Assembly (NCBI GenBank): GCA_938004185.1
Contig: CALKWN010000065.1
Span: 310,001-374,000, forward strand
Direction: 5' to 3'
DNA length: 64,000 nt
DNA from: an uncultured candidate division WWE3 bacterium
Lineage (GTDB): Bacteria > Patescibacteriota > WWE3 > UBA101185 > UBA10185
Below the pieces are notes generated by a model. It had not been told where the DNA came from, ran no database searches, and worked only from the letters and a program-made list of their open reading frames with translations. Made by a program: the position numbers and the translations under genes. This document shows, piece after piece, positions 6,204 to 14,863 of the stretch (position 1 is its first letter; each line of letters begins with the position of its first letter).

Positions 6204-8315
6204 TTATTTCTTTCTCGAACCCACTTTTGCAGGTTTTCCGACGGAAATATCCAAACCGCCCGAGCCTGAAATATTTATTGTAAGGGAGTCTCCCTCAGAG
6301 ATTTCACCAGCAATAATCTTGCTGGAAACGACGTTCTCAACCTCTTTTTGTATAAGTCTTCTTAAAGGTCTTGCTCCGTATTCATCGCTGTACCCGTTTT
6401 CTACCAAGTAATCAACTGCCTTAGGTGTTATTTCCAAATTTATCTGCTGTTCTTTTAACATTTTTTTGGTTTTCTCAAGCATACGTAAAGTAATCTCTTT
6501 AATATCTTCTCTGCCCAAGCTTGTAAAAACAACAATCTCATCAATTCTATTCAAAAATTCCGGTTTAAAAGAGTCTTTCAAAATACCGAATATTCTTTTG
6601 TCTGCGGACCTTTCCGCCTCATCGTGACTCTTTTTCATATCTTCGTTAAAACCTATATCTTTTCTTCGTAAAAGTTCCGATCCGACATTTGATGTGAGTA
6701 TTAAAATTGTGTTTTTAAAGTCTACCGTTCTACCTTTGCTATCCGTTAACCTTCCGTCTTCCATAATCTGAAGGAGTGTATTAAAAGTATCGGGATGGGC
6801 TTTTTCTATCTCATCCAACAAAATAACTGAAAAAGGCTTTCTTCTTACAACATCGGTTAACTGACCGCCCTGGTCATAACCGATATATCCGGGAGGGGCA
6901 CCTATCATTTTGCTTACAGAGTGCTTCTCCATGTACTCACTCATATCGAGCCTTATAATCATATCCTCGTCACCGTATAAGGCTTCGGCAAGAGTCTTAG
7001 CTAATTCGGTTTTACCTACACCTGTAGGACCTAAAAATAAGAAAGAGCCAATCGGCCTTTTTGGATCTTTTAATCCTGCTCTTGCTCTCCTTATAGCTTC
7101 CGATAAAACGCTTATAGCTTTGTCCTGCCCCACTACTCTATTTTTAATTGTTTCTTCAAGTTTTAATAATCGTTCTCGTTCAACAACATTCAGTTTCTCA
7201 AGAGGAATGCCTGTAGCCCTCGAGACCACTTTTATAACCGCGTCTTCGGTAACATCCGGAATTTCTTCGAGTTTTGTTTTAGTCCAAATTTCCACCAATT
7301 CGGATTTTATCTTTTCGAGCTCTTCGAGTTTCTTTTTAACTTCATTTTTCTCTTCATCCGAAATTTTATTTTTTCTTCCCTGCGATTTTAAGTTTGAAAT
7401 TTCTTCTTCTACTTTTTTCAAATTTTCGGGCTCTTTAACCTGTGAGAGTCTGACCATAGCACAAGCTTCATCTATAAGATCTATTGCCTTATCCGGCAAA
7501 AACCTGTCGGAAATATATCTGTCGCTCATTTTTACAGCCGATATTATTGCGTCATCGGATATTTTTACATTGTGGTGTGACTCGTAGCGTTCACGTAATC
7601 CGCGTAAAATCTCAACTGTATCTTCAGTAGTCGGCTCATTTACCATAATAGGTTGGAATCTTCTCTCGAGTGCGGCGTCCTTTTCAACATGCTTTCTGTA
7701 TTCGTCTATCGTAGTTGCACCTACCATCTGTAACTCACCTCTTGCAAGTGCGGGCTTTAGAATATTTGCCGCATCCATCGAACCTTCAGCACTTCCGGCT
7801 CCTATTACCGTATGAAGCTCATCGACGAACATTATTATCTGACCGTTGGCCGAAATTACCTCCGAAATAATATCTTTTAGCCTTCCTTCAAACATCCCCC
7901 TGTGAGATGTACCGGCAATAATTGAAGCCAAATCGAGCATAAATACTCTTTTTCCGCGCAGAGGCTCCGGAACCTGCCCGTTTACAATTTTTTGGGCAAG
8001 ACCCTCAACTATGGCGGTCTTACCTACTCCCGGGTCGCCAATTAACACCGGGTTATTTTTTGTTCTTCTGGAAAGGATATGAATAACACGCTCAATTTCG
8101 TTCTTTCTACCGATTACGGGATCGAGTTTGCCTTCCCTTGCGAGCTGAGTTAGATCACGACCGTATTTATCCAGTTTAGAAGCCGACTGATTTGTTTCTT
8201 TTATAACTTCGGCGTAACAAACCTCACAAAGGGCCATATAAACCTGTTTGCCCTCAATAATCTGATTTATGGGATATTTTGCGGGGCGTTGTCCGCATCT
8301 GTGGCAGAGTACCAT
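6204..8315 (-). CDS. clpE: ClpE-like AAA+ unfoldase with N-terminal zinc finger
   Basis: A 703-residue Hsp100 ATPase that unfolds proteins, usually for ClpP. It has no double Clp_N repeat. It begins with a four-Cys zinc finger (CHRCGQ near residue 4, CEVCY near residue 30) as in ClpE. AAA-1 follows with Walker A GDPGVGKT and Walker B IIMFVDELHT, then a charged coiled-coil middle region (about residues 280-350), AAA-2 with GPTGVGKTELAKTLA and VILLDEIEKAHPD, and a ClpB-type D2-small domain. DIGFNED near residue 540 sits where ClpP-binding loops carry (I/V/L)GF. The ATG is leaderless: TAATAT ends 7 nt upstream inside a CIRCE operator, so HrcA-controlled heat-shock expression is predicted. ClpC-type naming is possible; the zinc finger favours ClpE. 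Confidence 0.9.
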   Translation of the reverse strand: MVLCHRCGQRPAKYPINQIIEGKQVYMALCEVCYAEVIKETNQSASKLDKYGRDLTQLAREGKLDPVIGRKNEIERVIHILSRRTKNNPVLIGDPGVGKTAIVEGLAQKIVNGQVPEPLRGKRVFMLDLASIIAGTSHRGMFEGRLKDIISEVISANGQIIMFVDELHTVIGAGSAEGSMDAANILKPALARGELQMVGATTIDEYRKHVEKDAALERRFQPIMVNEPTTEDTVEILRGLRERYESHHNVKISDDAIISAVKMSDRYISDRFLPDKAIDLIDEACAMVRLSQVKEPENLKKVEEEISNLKSQGRKNKISDEEKNEVKKKLEELEKIKSELVEIWTKTKLEEIPDVTEDAVIKVVSRATGIPLEKLNVVERERLLKLEETIKNRVVGQDKAISVLSEAIRRARAGLKDPKRPIGSFLFLGPTGVGKTELAKTLAEALYGDEDMIIRLDMSEYMEKHSVSKMIGAPPGYIGYDQGGQLTDVVRRKPFSVILLDEIEKAHPDTFNTLLQIMEDGRLTDSKGRTVDFKNTILILTSNVGSELLRRKDIGFNEDMKKSHDEAERSADKRIFGILKDSFKPEFLNRIDEIVVFTSLGREDIKEITLRMLEKTKKMLKEQQINLEITPKAVDYLVENGYSDEYGARPLRRLIQKEVENVVSSKIIAGEISEGDSLTINISGSGGLDISVGKPAKVGSRKK

Positions 8316-8325
8316 GAAAAGTATA

Positions 8326-8352
8326 TTAGCACTCGATGTTTATGAGTGCAAG
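8326..8352. promoter_or_regulatory. CIRCE operator (HrcA site) of the clpE-like gene
   Basis: TTAGCACTC, nine bases, then GAGTGCAAG. The first half-site is the perfect CIRCE half. The second has two changes from GAGTGCTAA and the spacer is the canonical 9. The minus-strand -10 (TAATAT, 8323-8328) overlaps the repeat, so bound HrcA would block initiation directly. Confidence 0.9.
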
Positions 8353-8364
8353 AGTTATTTGCGA

Positions 8365-10212
8365 TTAGTGTTCCCAAACATCGCCTACAAAAGGATCGCT
8401 TACGACTTTTACTTTTTTAATAAACAATTCGGCTGCTCTTACCATTTCTTCAGACTGCACTTTTGCCCAATATTCCGCCTGATCCTCACGAACTTCGGAA
8501 ACTATCTCATCGTGTACGGTCAGCGTAAGCGAACCGTCTATTCCCTCTTTAACTCTCCTATCGTTCAAAAATATAAGTGCGTATTTTATTGCGTCAGCAT
8601 TAGTGCCCTGGATGGGATGATTTTTAGCTTCCCTTTCAATTCGCGATGTTTTCTTTCTAAAATCGGGGTCGTTTTTTTCAGGTTTTTCGTACCATCTTTT
8701 TCTTCCGAGGGGGGTTGTACTAAAACCGTCTCTTACAGCTTTTTTGGCTGTCTTATCAAGGTATTCCTTAACACTGGGGTAACTTGCAAAATATCTGTTC
8801 ACATAATCCTCGCCTTGTTCTTTAGAAACAGGCTTTCCCGATTCATTTTCAATGCGGCCGGCCAGACCTATCGCACCCATTCCGTACATTAAACCGAACC
8901 CTATCGGTTTTGCAATTTGCCTTAAATCCGGATATTTCTTTTTGAAATCATCACTATAAGGCACGTTAAACATAAGTGATGCGGTATATGAGTGAATATC
9001 TAAACCGTCATTTAATGCTTTTATCATTTTAGCGTCCCCGGAAAGCTCGGCTAAAATTCTCATTTCAAAGGCCGAATAATCTGCAGTTACTAATTTGTAC
9101 CCAGGTTCGGGATTAAAACAGGTTCTAAACGGAGCTTCTTCAGAATTTCTCGGAATTTGCTGAAGGTTAGGGTTATTACAGGAAAATCTTCCTGTAGCAG
9201 TGCCCAACTGATTAAATTCGGGATGAAGTCTTTTTGTAACCGGATTTATTTTTGACAATAAACTGTCACCAAAAGCCGATAATAGTTTTTCATAACCTCT
9301 GTAGTTTCTTAAAATCTTTACTACCGGATGAGGATTGGTGGCCAAAATAGCGTCACCTGTTGAAGGTAAATTCAGATTCAGCCTTACATTGAAAAGTTCC
9401 ATCAACTGCTGCTGACTGTTCATGTTAATCGTGTCGGCGTGGTTCCCGAACAAATCTATCATGTTATGTTGATACAAAGGTCTTATTGCTTCCTGAAACT
9501 CCTTTGCCAATGCATTTCTTTTTTCCGAAAGTTTTACCATAATATCGCGCCATTTTTGTTCATCGATGTAAATTCCTTTGAGCTCCATTTCTCCGACCGC
9601 TCGGGTAGCTGAAAATTCGAGCTTGGCAACGTTTAAAAGATTTTCTTTTTTTATCTTTACAAGCTGTTCTTCGAATATCGGAAATAAAATTAATGTATCC
9701 AGGGCCGAGTACTTTAGCTGTTCTACATTTATTTTTGTTTTAGTCGTTACACCTTCAAACGTCTCCCTAACATCCTTTTTCAAATCCATTCCGGTATATT
9801 TTTTTGTAAGGTCTTTCAAGGAATAGTATCCGCGTCCCATACCTGCGTTTAAAATAACTTCAGCCAGCATCGTATCGTACATGTTTGTAGGAGCTGCGCC
9901 CACATGTACTTTCAAATGCCTGTAGTCAAATTTTCCGTTGTGAAAAATTTTTAGTATTTTAGGATTCTCTAAGTACTCTTTAAACCTGGCGATATTTTTT
10001 AAATCTAAGGCTCGGGCATCAAAAATGTAACTTTTATCTTCGACTCCTATTTGAACCAATAAAAGAGTTGAAGTGTAAGGATCCAATCCCGTACCTTCGA
10101 TATCTACCCCGACAACTTTGGCTTTTTCTAAAAAATCTAAAGCCTCGTTAAGCTTATCTTTTTCTTTTATGTATTCGTAAGAAGGATTCTCCGGATCAAA
10201 TTTAAGTTCCAT
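8365..10212 (-). CDS. polA: DNA polymerase I, proofreading and polymerase domains only
   Basis: A 615-residue family A polymerase for gap filling in repair and Okazaki processing. The N-terminal 3'-5' exonuclease keeps its motifs: Exo I VDIEGTGLD, Exo II FHNGKFDYRH and Exo III YSALDT. The polymerase domain has motif A VTADYSAFEMRILAELSGD, motif B RQIAKPIGFGLMYG and motif C TVHDEIVSEV. The 5'-3' FEN-like domain of E. coli Pol I (about 300 residues) is absent, so RNA primer removal must be supplied elsewhere. Start: ATG with TAATAT (10223-10228) ending 10 nt upstream and no Shine-Dalgarno. It lies directly upstream of the clpE-like gene but that gene has its own promoter. Confidence 0.97.
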   Translation of the reverse strand: MELKFDPENPSYEYIKEKDKLNEALDFLEKAKVVGVDIEGTGLDPYTSTLLLVQIGVEDKSYIFDARALDLKNIARFKEYLENPKILKIFHNGKFDYRHLKVHVGAAPTNMYDTMLAEVILNAGMGRGYYSLKDLTKKYTGMDLKKDVRETFEGVTTKTKINVEQLKYSALDTLILFPIFEEQLVKIKKENLLNVAKLEFSATRAVGEMELKGIYIDEQKWRDIMVKLSEKRNALAKEFQEAIRPLYQHNMIDLFGNHADTINMNSQQQLMELFNVRLNLNLPSTGDAILATNPHPVVKILRNYRGYEKLLSAFGDSLLSKINPVTKRLHPEFNQLGTATGRFSCNNPNLQQIPRNSEEAPFRTCFNPEPGYKLVTADYSAFEMRILAELSGDAKMIKALNDGLDIHSYTASLMFNVPYSDDFKKKYPDLRQIAKPIGFGLMYGMGAIGLAGRIENESGKPVSKEQGEDYVNRYFASYPSVKEYLDKTAKKAVRDGFSTTPLGRKRWYEKPEKNDPDFRKKTSRIEREAKNHPIQGTNADAIKYALIFLNDRRVKEGIDGSLTLTVHDEIVSEVREDQAEYWAKVQSEEMVRAAELFIKKVKVVSDPFVGDVWEH

Positions 10213-10260
10213 TTCAAGTATGATATTACCCGATTGAGCCTTAAGATGAAATACCCGAAC

Positions 10261-10289
10261 TTGACTCGAACAAACTATTTACCTAGAAT
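10261..10289 (+). promoter_or_regulatory. Sigma-70 type promoter for the 10327-10638 gene
   Basis: TTGACT (10261-10266), 17-bp spacer, TAGAAT (10284-10289). It lies downstream of the earlier in-frame ATG codons and so sets the true start at 10327. Confidence 0.75.
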
Positions 10290-10326
10290 TCGGTACAAAC
10301 AAAAAACACTAACAGAGAGGAGAGTC

Positions 10327-10638
10327 ATGAGAGAGCTAAGTCAGGAAAACTTACGAAAAGTTGAGGCAAGTTTTAGAGGAAAATACAATAGAGAGGTCTG
10401 GTTGATACCCAAGTATGAATACGGAACCGGACGCAACATGTGGCGTGTGCTTGAAGATATGGGTTTTGAAGTCAGAAATTACCTGAAAGTCGGCATACTT
10501 TTAATTGTTACTCCGCCCAGAAGCTGGAAAAGGCAGGTAATCGGGCACTGGACGTACATCAAAAACAGTCGCGGGAAAATTAAGCTGTTTGCATACTACA
10601 GAGACATACAAGATTGCTATCTGAAACTACCGAAATAG
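10327..10638 (+). CDS. Small basic protein, unknown function
   Basis: A 103-residue protein I do not recognise. It is rich in Lys, Arg, Tyr and Trp (WLIPKYEYGTGRNMWRVLED, then PPRSWKRQVIGHW). A predicted alpha/beta pattern with a basic C-terminal half would suit a nucleic-acid or ribosome-associated protein, but nothing proves it. The start at 10327 has GAGAGGAGAG immediately upstream and a good promoter at 10261-10289, so the longer frame beginning at 10234 is wrong. A bidirectional terminator shared with gatB follows. Confidence 0.7.
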   Translation: MRELSQENLRKVEASFRGKYNREVWLIPKYEYGTGRNMWRVLEDMGFEVRNYLKVGILLIVTPPRSWKRQVIGHWTYIKNSRGKIKLFAYYRDIQDCYLKLPK

Positions 10639-10665
10639 CATTGTTTCCGGATATCAGCAAAACAA

Positions 10666-10708
10666 AGCCGTAATTAGAACCAACAATTCTTTTTACGGCT
10701 ATTTTTTT
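10666..10708. terminator. Bidirectional terminator between the 10327 gene and gatB
   Basis: AGCCGTAA pairs with TTACGGCT across a loop of about 18 nt. T-rich tracts lie on both sides (ATTTTTTT on plus, TTGTTTTG on minus). It serves two convergent genes. Confidence 0.8.
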
Positions 10709-12008
10709 AAACAGACTCTTTTATGATTCGGAGAGTTGTAGCGGGATCAGCTTTACCCTTCATTTCCCTCATAACACCGCCCAGCAAAAACTGCAGTGCA
10801 CTTTCTTTTCCGTTTTTAAAATCCTGGACGGCAGCAGGGTTATTTTGTAAGACGGTTTCTACTGCTTTTCTAATCTCATCGCTATTTGAAACTTTTTCGC
10901 CTTCATTTTTTACCCTCAACAAAATTTCGGATGCTGAAAGCTCCGACAAATCTTTGCGGTTAATTAAAATGTTAGCTGCTTTTGTAGACTCCAGCCCACC
11001 TGAAGTTAAATCATGAAGTTTTTGAACCGCTTCTCTTCCCATAACTTCAACGAGGATTCGGCTTTGCTCTTTGCTTAAACCGTCTTTTTCCAGTTGAATA
11101 CGCAGTGCAGAGGGCAATTCACCAACCAATAAGCCCAATTCCTCGATATACTTATCATCAAAAACCATGGGCGGTATATCGGGTTCCGGAAAATATCTGT
11201 AATCAGAAGCTTCTTCTTTGGTTCTTTGAGGAACAGTAATATTTTTAACATCGTTGTACCCTCTATTTTCTTGTTTCGGTGTTGAACCTGATTCCAAAAT
11301 TTCGGTTTGTCTGGTTATTTCCGCGCGTACCGCTTTTTCCATAAACTTAAATGAGTTAATATTTTTGACTTCGACTTTGTAAGAAGGCAGTTCACCCTTT
11401 TTCTCCATCTCGGGCGTCCTTAAAGAAATATTTGCCTCGAGCCTCATCTGACCTTTTTCCATATCCCCCTCGCTTATTCCTAAATACCTGCAAATTACCT
11501 GAAGCTTTTTGCAGTAATCAACCGCGTCCTCGATAGAAGAAAAACACGGTCTTGTAACTATTTCTATCAAAGGCAATCCTGATTTGTTAAAGTCGACTAA
11601 AGTTTTTCCGTTTTGGTGAAATGACTTTGCAACATCTTCTTCGAGATGGACTCGCTCAATATCGGCCGTGTTTCCGCTTTCCAGAATTAAAGAACCGTTT
11701 TCGCATAAAGGCTGTTTGTACTGACTAATTTGGTAACCTTTCGGGAGATCGGGGTAAAAATAATGCTTTCTGTCGAATCTTGAATCTTTATTTAAAGTGC
11801 ATCCTAAGGCTAGGCCAAGTAACTGTGCCTTTTTCACGCCTTCCGGATTGGGAACAGGCAAAGCACCGGGCAATCCTAAACATGTGGGGCACGTATGTGT
11901 ATTAGGCTCAGCTTTCCATATATCCGCACTGCAACCGCAGAACATTTTCAGTTCTGTTTTAGGCTGAATATGAAATTCCATTCCCAGTACTAATTTAAAT
12001 TCGCTCAT
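10707..12008 (-). CDS. gatB: Asp/Glu-tRNA amidotransferase subunit B
   Basis: A 433-residue subunit of GatCAB, which binds misacylated Glu-tRNA(Gln) or Asp-tRNA(Asn), phosphorylates the side chain and accepts ammonia from GatA. The cradle domain has the zinc site CGC...CPTCLGLPGALPVPN (about residues 24-52), then DKYHYFPDLPKGYQI-type sequence, VDFNKSGLPLIEIVT and VEVKNINSF. The C-terminal part (from about residue 285) is the helical YqeY-like tRNA-binding tail, somewhat short against the usual 475 residues. The ATG overlaps the stop of the HEPN-like gene by 4 nt, so it is translationally coupled. Last gene of the gatC-gatA-orf-gatB operon. Confidence 0.97.
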   Translation of the reverse strand: MSEFKLVLGMEFHIQPKTELKMFCGCSADIWKAEPNTHTCPTCLGLPGALPVPNPEGVKKAQLLGLALGCTLNKDSRFDRKHYFYPDLPKGYQISQYKQPLCENGSLILESGNTADIERVHLEEDVAKSFHQNGKTLVDFNKSGLPLIEIVTRPCFSSIEDAVDYCKKLQVICRYLGISEGDMEKGQMRLEANISLRTPEMEKKGELPSYKVEVKNINSFKFMEKAVRAEITRQTEILESGSTPKQENRGYNDVKNITVPQRTKEEASDYRYFPEPDIPPMVFDDKYIEELGLLVGELPSALRIQLEKDGLSKEQSRILVEVMGREAVQKLHDLTSGGLESTKAANILINRKDLSELSASEILLRVKNEGEKVSNSDEIRKAVETVLQNNPAAVQDFKNGKESALQFLLGGVMREMKGKADPATTLRIIKESV

Positions 12009-12400
12009 ACGCGCACTCCTAATTTATATAAACCTTCTTTTAGATTTGCTACTGCTTCATTAATTACAAAGTAGGGCGGCTCGAATCCGGCCTCATGAAC
12101 TAAGCTATTTCTTAATTTGTGAGCATCCCAAATTCTTCCGTAAGTCACTCTGTCAAACTTTTCTTTTGAGTTTTTTAATCTTTCACCCATTGTTTCTCCG
12201 GGAACAACATCTTTTAAAGCGGCGTCCAAAGTTTTGTCGGCAGTAATTAATGCCTGTTTTAACTGAGCCGGACTTTTCTGTTTTAATAAGATAGCTATAT
12301 TGTCCCAGTCGGAAGTTATTTTTCTCACAGTGTCCTGAGATACTGTGCCGTAAGAATATGAGGCTGTATTTTTTCCGAATATTGTTTCAAAAAATCCCAT
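12005..12400 (-). CDS. HEPN-like protein inside the gat operon
   Basis: A 131-residue, mostly helical protein with no name I can give. Near residue 97 it carries RNSLVHE in the context AHKLRNSLVHEAGFEPP, which fits the RxxxxH signature of HEPN-type (often RNase) domains, preceded by two long helices as in that fold. It sits 2 nt after gatA and overlaps gatB by 4 nt, so it must be made together with the tRNA-dependent amidotransferase. That location suggests a tRNA-related or regulatory role, but the HEPN signature is short and also occurs in non-catalytic helical bundles. A conserved hypothetical with no RNase activity is the main alternative. Confidence 0.6.
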   Translation of the reverse strand: MGFFETIFGKNTASYSYGTVSQDTVRKITSDWDNIAILLKQKSPAQLKQALITADKTLDAALKDVVPGETMGERLKNSKEKFDRVTYGRIWDAHKLRNSLVHEAGFEPPYFVINEAVANLKEGLYKLGVRV

Positions 12401-12402
12401 AT

Positions 12403-13842
12403 CTATTCCTTTATAAGTGTGGGCTTCTCGTTATGAAAACCCGTCTCTCTTTGATAAGAGCACAAAGCTCCGAAAATTTTTGACTCCTCATTCATTCTTG
12501 CCATTATCTGCACACCTACCGGAAGTCCGTTATAAAAACCGCAGGGGACGCTAACTCCCGGAACTCCTGCAATACAGCTGGGTTCGTTTAGTACATCCAT
12601 CATTTCACCGAACATTGCAGAATTAGAACTTTCTCCGACATCTAAAGCCACGCAAGGCATTGATGGTGCTACAAGAAGATCCACTTTTTCAAAAGCCTTA
12701 TCAAAACTGTCTTTTATTAAAGTTCTTACTTTTTGAGCTTTCGAATAGTAAGCGTCGTAGTATCCCGAGCTTAAAGTATACGTACCCAGCATTATTCTTT
12801 TTTTAGCTTCGAAGCCGAAAGAATTTCGGTCATTTCCGTATCTTATTCCGTCAAGACGCGCCAAATTAGAAGATACCTCGGATCTTTGTAAAATTGTATA
12901 GACCGCGATCGAGTATTTAGGGCTTAACATATCAACATCGATTATCTCGGCGCCCAAAGATTTGAATACTTCTATCGCTTCATCAACTTTTTTTCTTGTT
13001 CCCTCTTCAAGATCCATTTCAAAGTAGGACACCGGCCTTCCGATTTTAACTCCTTTCAAATCGTATTTACCTGCCTCCGACAAATAATCTTCAACAGCTG
13101 CGGGAGAGGAAGTTGCATCAAGAGGATCTTTCCCGGCCATAACCGAAAGAACTAACGCTCCGTCTTCGGCAGTTTTTGTAAGAGGTCCCGGGCTGTCCGT
13201 AGAAGAAGCCATTGCAATAATTCCGTACCTGCTAACTCTTCCGTAAGACGGTTTGACTCCGGTTACTCCGCACCAAGAAGCAGGACCCCTAGTACTACCC
13301 CCGGTCTCACTTCCTGTCGCAAAAAGGCACATGTGTGCTGAAACAGCTGCTGCCGAACCTCCGGATGAACCTCCCGGAACTTTTGTTAAATCCCAAGGAT
13401 TGAAAGTTGTTCCATAATCGGAAGTTTCGGTTGAAGAACCATGAGCCAGCGCGTCGAGATTTGTTTTTCCGAGCAACACAGCACCGGCGTCGTTAAGTTT
13501 TTGTATCGCAGTAGCGTCAAAGGGAGGCTCGTATCCTTCAAGAATTTTTGAAGCCGCTGTTGTTTCAATATTTTTCGTTGAATAGTTATCTTTTGCTGCG
13601 TAGGGAATGCCTAACAAAGGTTTATCTTCAAAAGCTTTTTCTCCTTTTTCGGAAATTAAATTATCAGCTTCCTTTGCTCTTTCCATAGCAATATCTTTGG
13701 TCACTCTTAAAAAGGCTTTAATTTTCGGGTCAAATTTCTCGATCTGATCCAAACATGCAACGGTAAGGTCGGTTGATGAGATATCTCCTTTTTTTAGGTC
13801 CTTTAAGGCCTCTACAACTGTAAGTTCGTTCAAATTATTCAC
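12403..13842 (-). CDS. gatA: Asp/Glu-tRNA amidotransferase subunit A
   Basis: A 479-residue amidase that releases ammonia from glutamine for transamidation of Glu-tRNA(Gln) or Asp-tRNA(Asn). The amidase signature is clear: the Lys of YAAKDNYST (about residue 78), the Gly/Ser-rich core GGSSGGSAAAVSA, and the nucleophile Ser in GSETGGSTRGPASWCGVTG, followed by KPSYGRVSRYG. The usual Q of GSIRQPA is G here, a mild change. The first codons overlap gatC by 8 nt. Together with gatB and gatC this implies that Gln-tRNA, and possibly Asn-tRNA, is made by the indirect route. Confidence 0.98.
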   Translation of the reverse strand: MNNLNELTVVEALKDLKKGDISSTDLTVACLDQIEKFDPKIKAFLRVTKDIAMERAKEADNLISEKGEKAFEDKPLLGIPYAAKDNYSTKNIETTAASKILEGYEPPFDATAIQKLNDAGAVLLGKTNLDALAHGSSTETSDYGTTFNPWDLTKVPGGSSGGSAAAVSAHMCLFATGSETGGSTRGPASWCGVTGVKPSYGRVSRYGIIAMASSTDSPGPLTKTAEDGALVLSVMAGKDPLDATSSPAAVEDYLSEAGKYDLKGVKIGRPVSYFEMDLEEGTRKKVDEAIEVFKSLGAEIIDVDMLSPKYSIAVYTILQRSEVSSNLARLDGIRYGNDRNSFGFEAKKRIMLGTYTLSSGYYDAYYSKAQKVRTLIKDSFDKAFEKVDLLVAPSMPCVALDVGESSNSAMFGEMMDVLNEPSCIAGVPGVSVPCGFYNGLPVGVQIMARMNEESKIFGALCSYQRETGFHNEKPTLIKE

Positions 13843-14125
13843 GATCGAAAACTCCTTTCGTGACCACCAAATCTTTCTCTTTATTTTTTACGTTCTTCAG
13901 CGCCTCTTCTTTGGAGAGAGTAACAGTCCGAGAACCGTCCTGAAAAACATTTTTTAATCCTGTTACCTGAAAGGTTTCCTCAACTTTAGAAGTATCTAGC
14001 TCGTCTAAAATTTTCACGTAATCCAGGGTATCGCTAAGTAGTTTTGAAAACTTCCCCTCATTGCCGGAAATATCTAGTTTAGACATTTCAGCTATTTTTT
14101 TTACCTCATCTATAGATATGCTCAT
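13835..14125 (-). CDS. gatC: Asp/Glu-tRNA amidotransferase subunit C
   Basis: A 96-residue belt-like subunit that stabilises GatA on GatB. Conserved features: the start IDEVKKIAEMSKLDIS, the middle LDYVKILDELDTSKVEET and the C-terminal extension wrapping onto GatA. First gene of the operon. The ATG lacks a Shine-Dalgarno; a TTTAAT/TAATAC -10 region (14132-14139) ends 6-8 nt upstream, so a leaderless mRNA is likely. Confidence 0.95.
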   Translation of the reverse strand: MSISIDEVKKIAEMSKLDISGNEGKFSKLLSDTLDYVKILDELDTSKVEETFQVTGLKNVFQDGSRTVTLSKEEALKNVKNKEKDLVVTKGVFDRE

Positions 14126-14164
14126 ACAAAGGTATTAAAGCAAATTTTTGTTCATATTTAAAGC

Positions 14165-14207
14165 AAAAGAAATGCCCGTCAAAAAATTTTTAGTTTTTAA
14201 GACGGGC
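14165..14207 (-). terminator. Terminator of the 14217-14774 gene
   Basis: On the minus strand GCCCGTC pairs with GACGGGC around a 20-nt AT-rich loop, followed by ATTTCTTTTG. It separates the gene from gatC behind it. Confidence 0.75.
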
Positions 14208-14216
14208 GTGGATAAA

Positions 14217-14774
14217 CTAGATGACTAGTTCTTCCTGCTCAAAATCTTGCGTAATATCTTCCATGTCCTCATAAAATAGTTCCGCAATTTGCCTACCCAA
14301 AGGACCTGAAAAATAGAATCCCATGGTTTCCAAACTGCTTTTAGGAAAAACAACGTCAACTCTGAGCAAGGGAATTTTTATCACACCGAATGGTTTATAG
14401 TACAACATACAAGTACTGCCTTTACCTGAATCGAATTTTATTTGGGACTCATGCGTTACTACATGCCCCATATAAATAAGATTCGGCTCGACCTGGGATA
14501 CAATAACATGCAGCGAGCATACAGCTCTATTCAACTCGCAACCTCGATGAACAACCGCACGGGTGTCAGGAGATTTGTCGTACATCAGCATGCTATCCAG
14601 CTCTTCGAAGCAAATAGGCGGTATTAAACCGAAATCGATGTAACTTTTTGATCTTTCCCTAGTTATCTCGGATAAAGTTGGGGTGACATAGTCCTTTTGC
14701 TTTCTGAATATTGTAAACAAAAGGCATGCACCAAGAACCACCATCACGGTCCAAAAACACTGATCTTCCGTCAT
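14217..14774 (-). CDS. Membrane-anchored protein, unknown function
   Basis: A 185-residue protein with one N-terminal membrane helix (about residues 8-24, VMVVLGACLLFTIF) and a soluble domain with no family I recognise. The soluble part has alternating strands (HVIVSQVEPNLIYMGHVV, VIKIPLLRVDVVFP) and an acidic tail (YEDMEDITQDFEQEELVI). The start is clear: AAGGAGG 5 nt before the ATG, and a consensus promoter (TTGACT, 17 bp, TATAAT at 14820-14848) about 46 nt upstream. Own promoter and terminator make it a single-gene unit between the gat operon and htpX. Confidence 0.75.
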   Translation of the reverse strand: MTEDQCFWTVMVVLGACLLFTIFRKQKDYVTPTLSEITRERSKSYIDFGLIPPICFEELDSMLMYDKSPDTRAVVHRGCELNRAVCSLHVIVSQVEPNLIYMGHVVTHESQIKFDSGKGSTCMLYYKPFGVIKIPLLRVDVVFPKSSLETMGFYFSGPLGRQIAELFYEDMEDITQDFEQEELVI

Positions 14775-14819
14775 CTCTCCTCCTTAATATATGATTTTTA
14801 TTAAAATCCGCGATAACGC

Positions 14820-14848
14820 ATTATATTTTTGAGCGGGAAATTAGTCAA
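14820..14848 (-). promoter_or_regulatory. Consensus promoter of the 14217-14774 gene
   Basis: Minus strand TTGACT (14843-14848), 17-bp spacer, TATAAT (14820-14825). With the AAGGAGG site this is one of the clearest leadered start regions in the window. Confidence 0.85.
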
Positions 14849-14863
14849 CAAATCCTGATTTGT

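Noticed and set aside
10234..10326. N-terminal extension of the 10327 gene
   Set aside because: A good promoter (10261-10289) and a Shine-Dalgarno lie downstream of the early ATG codons.
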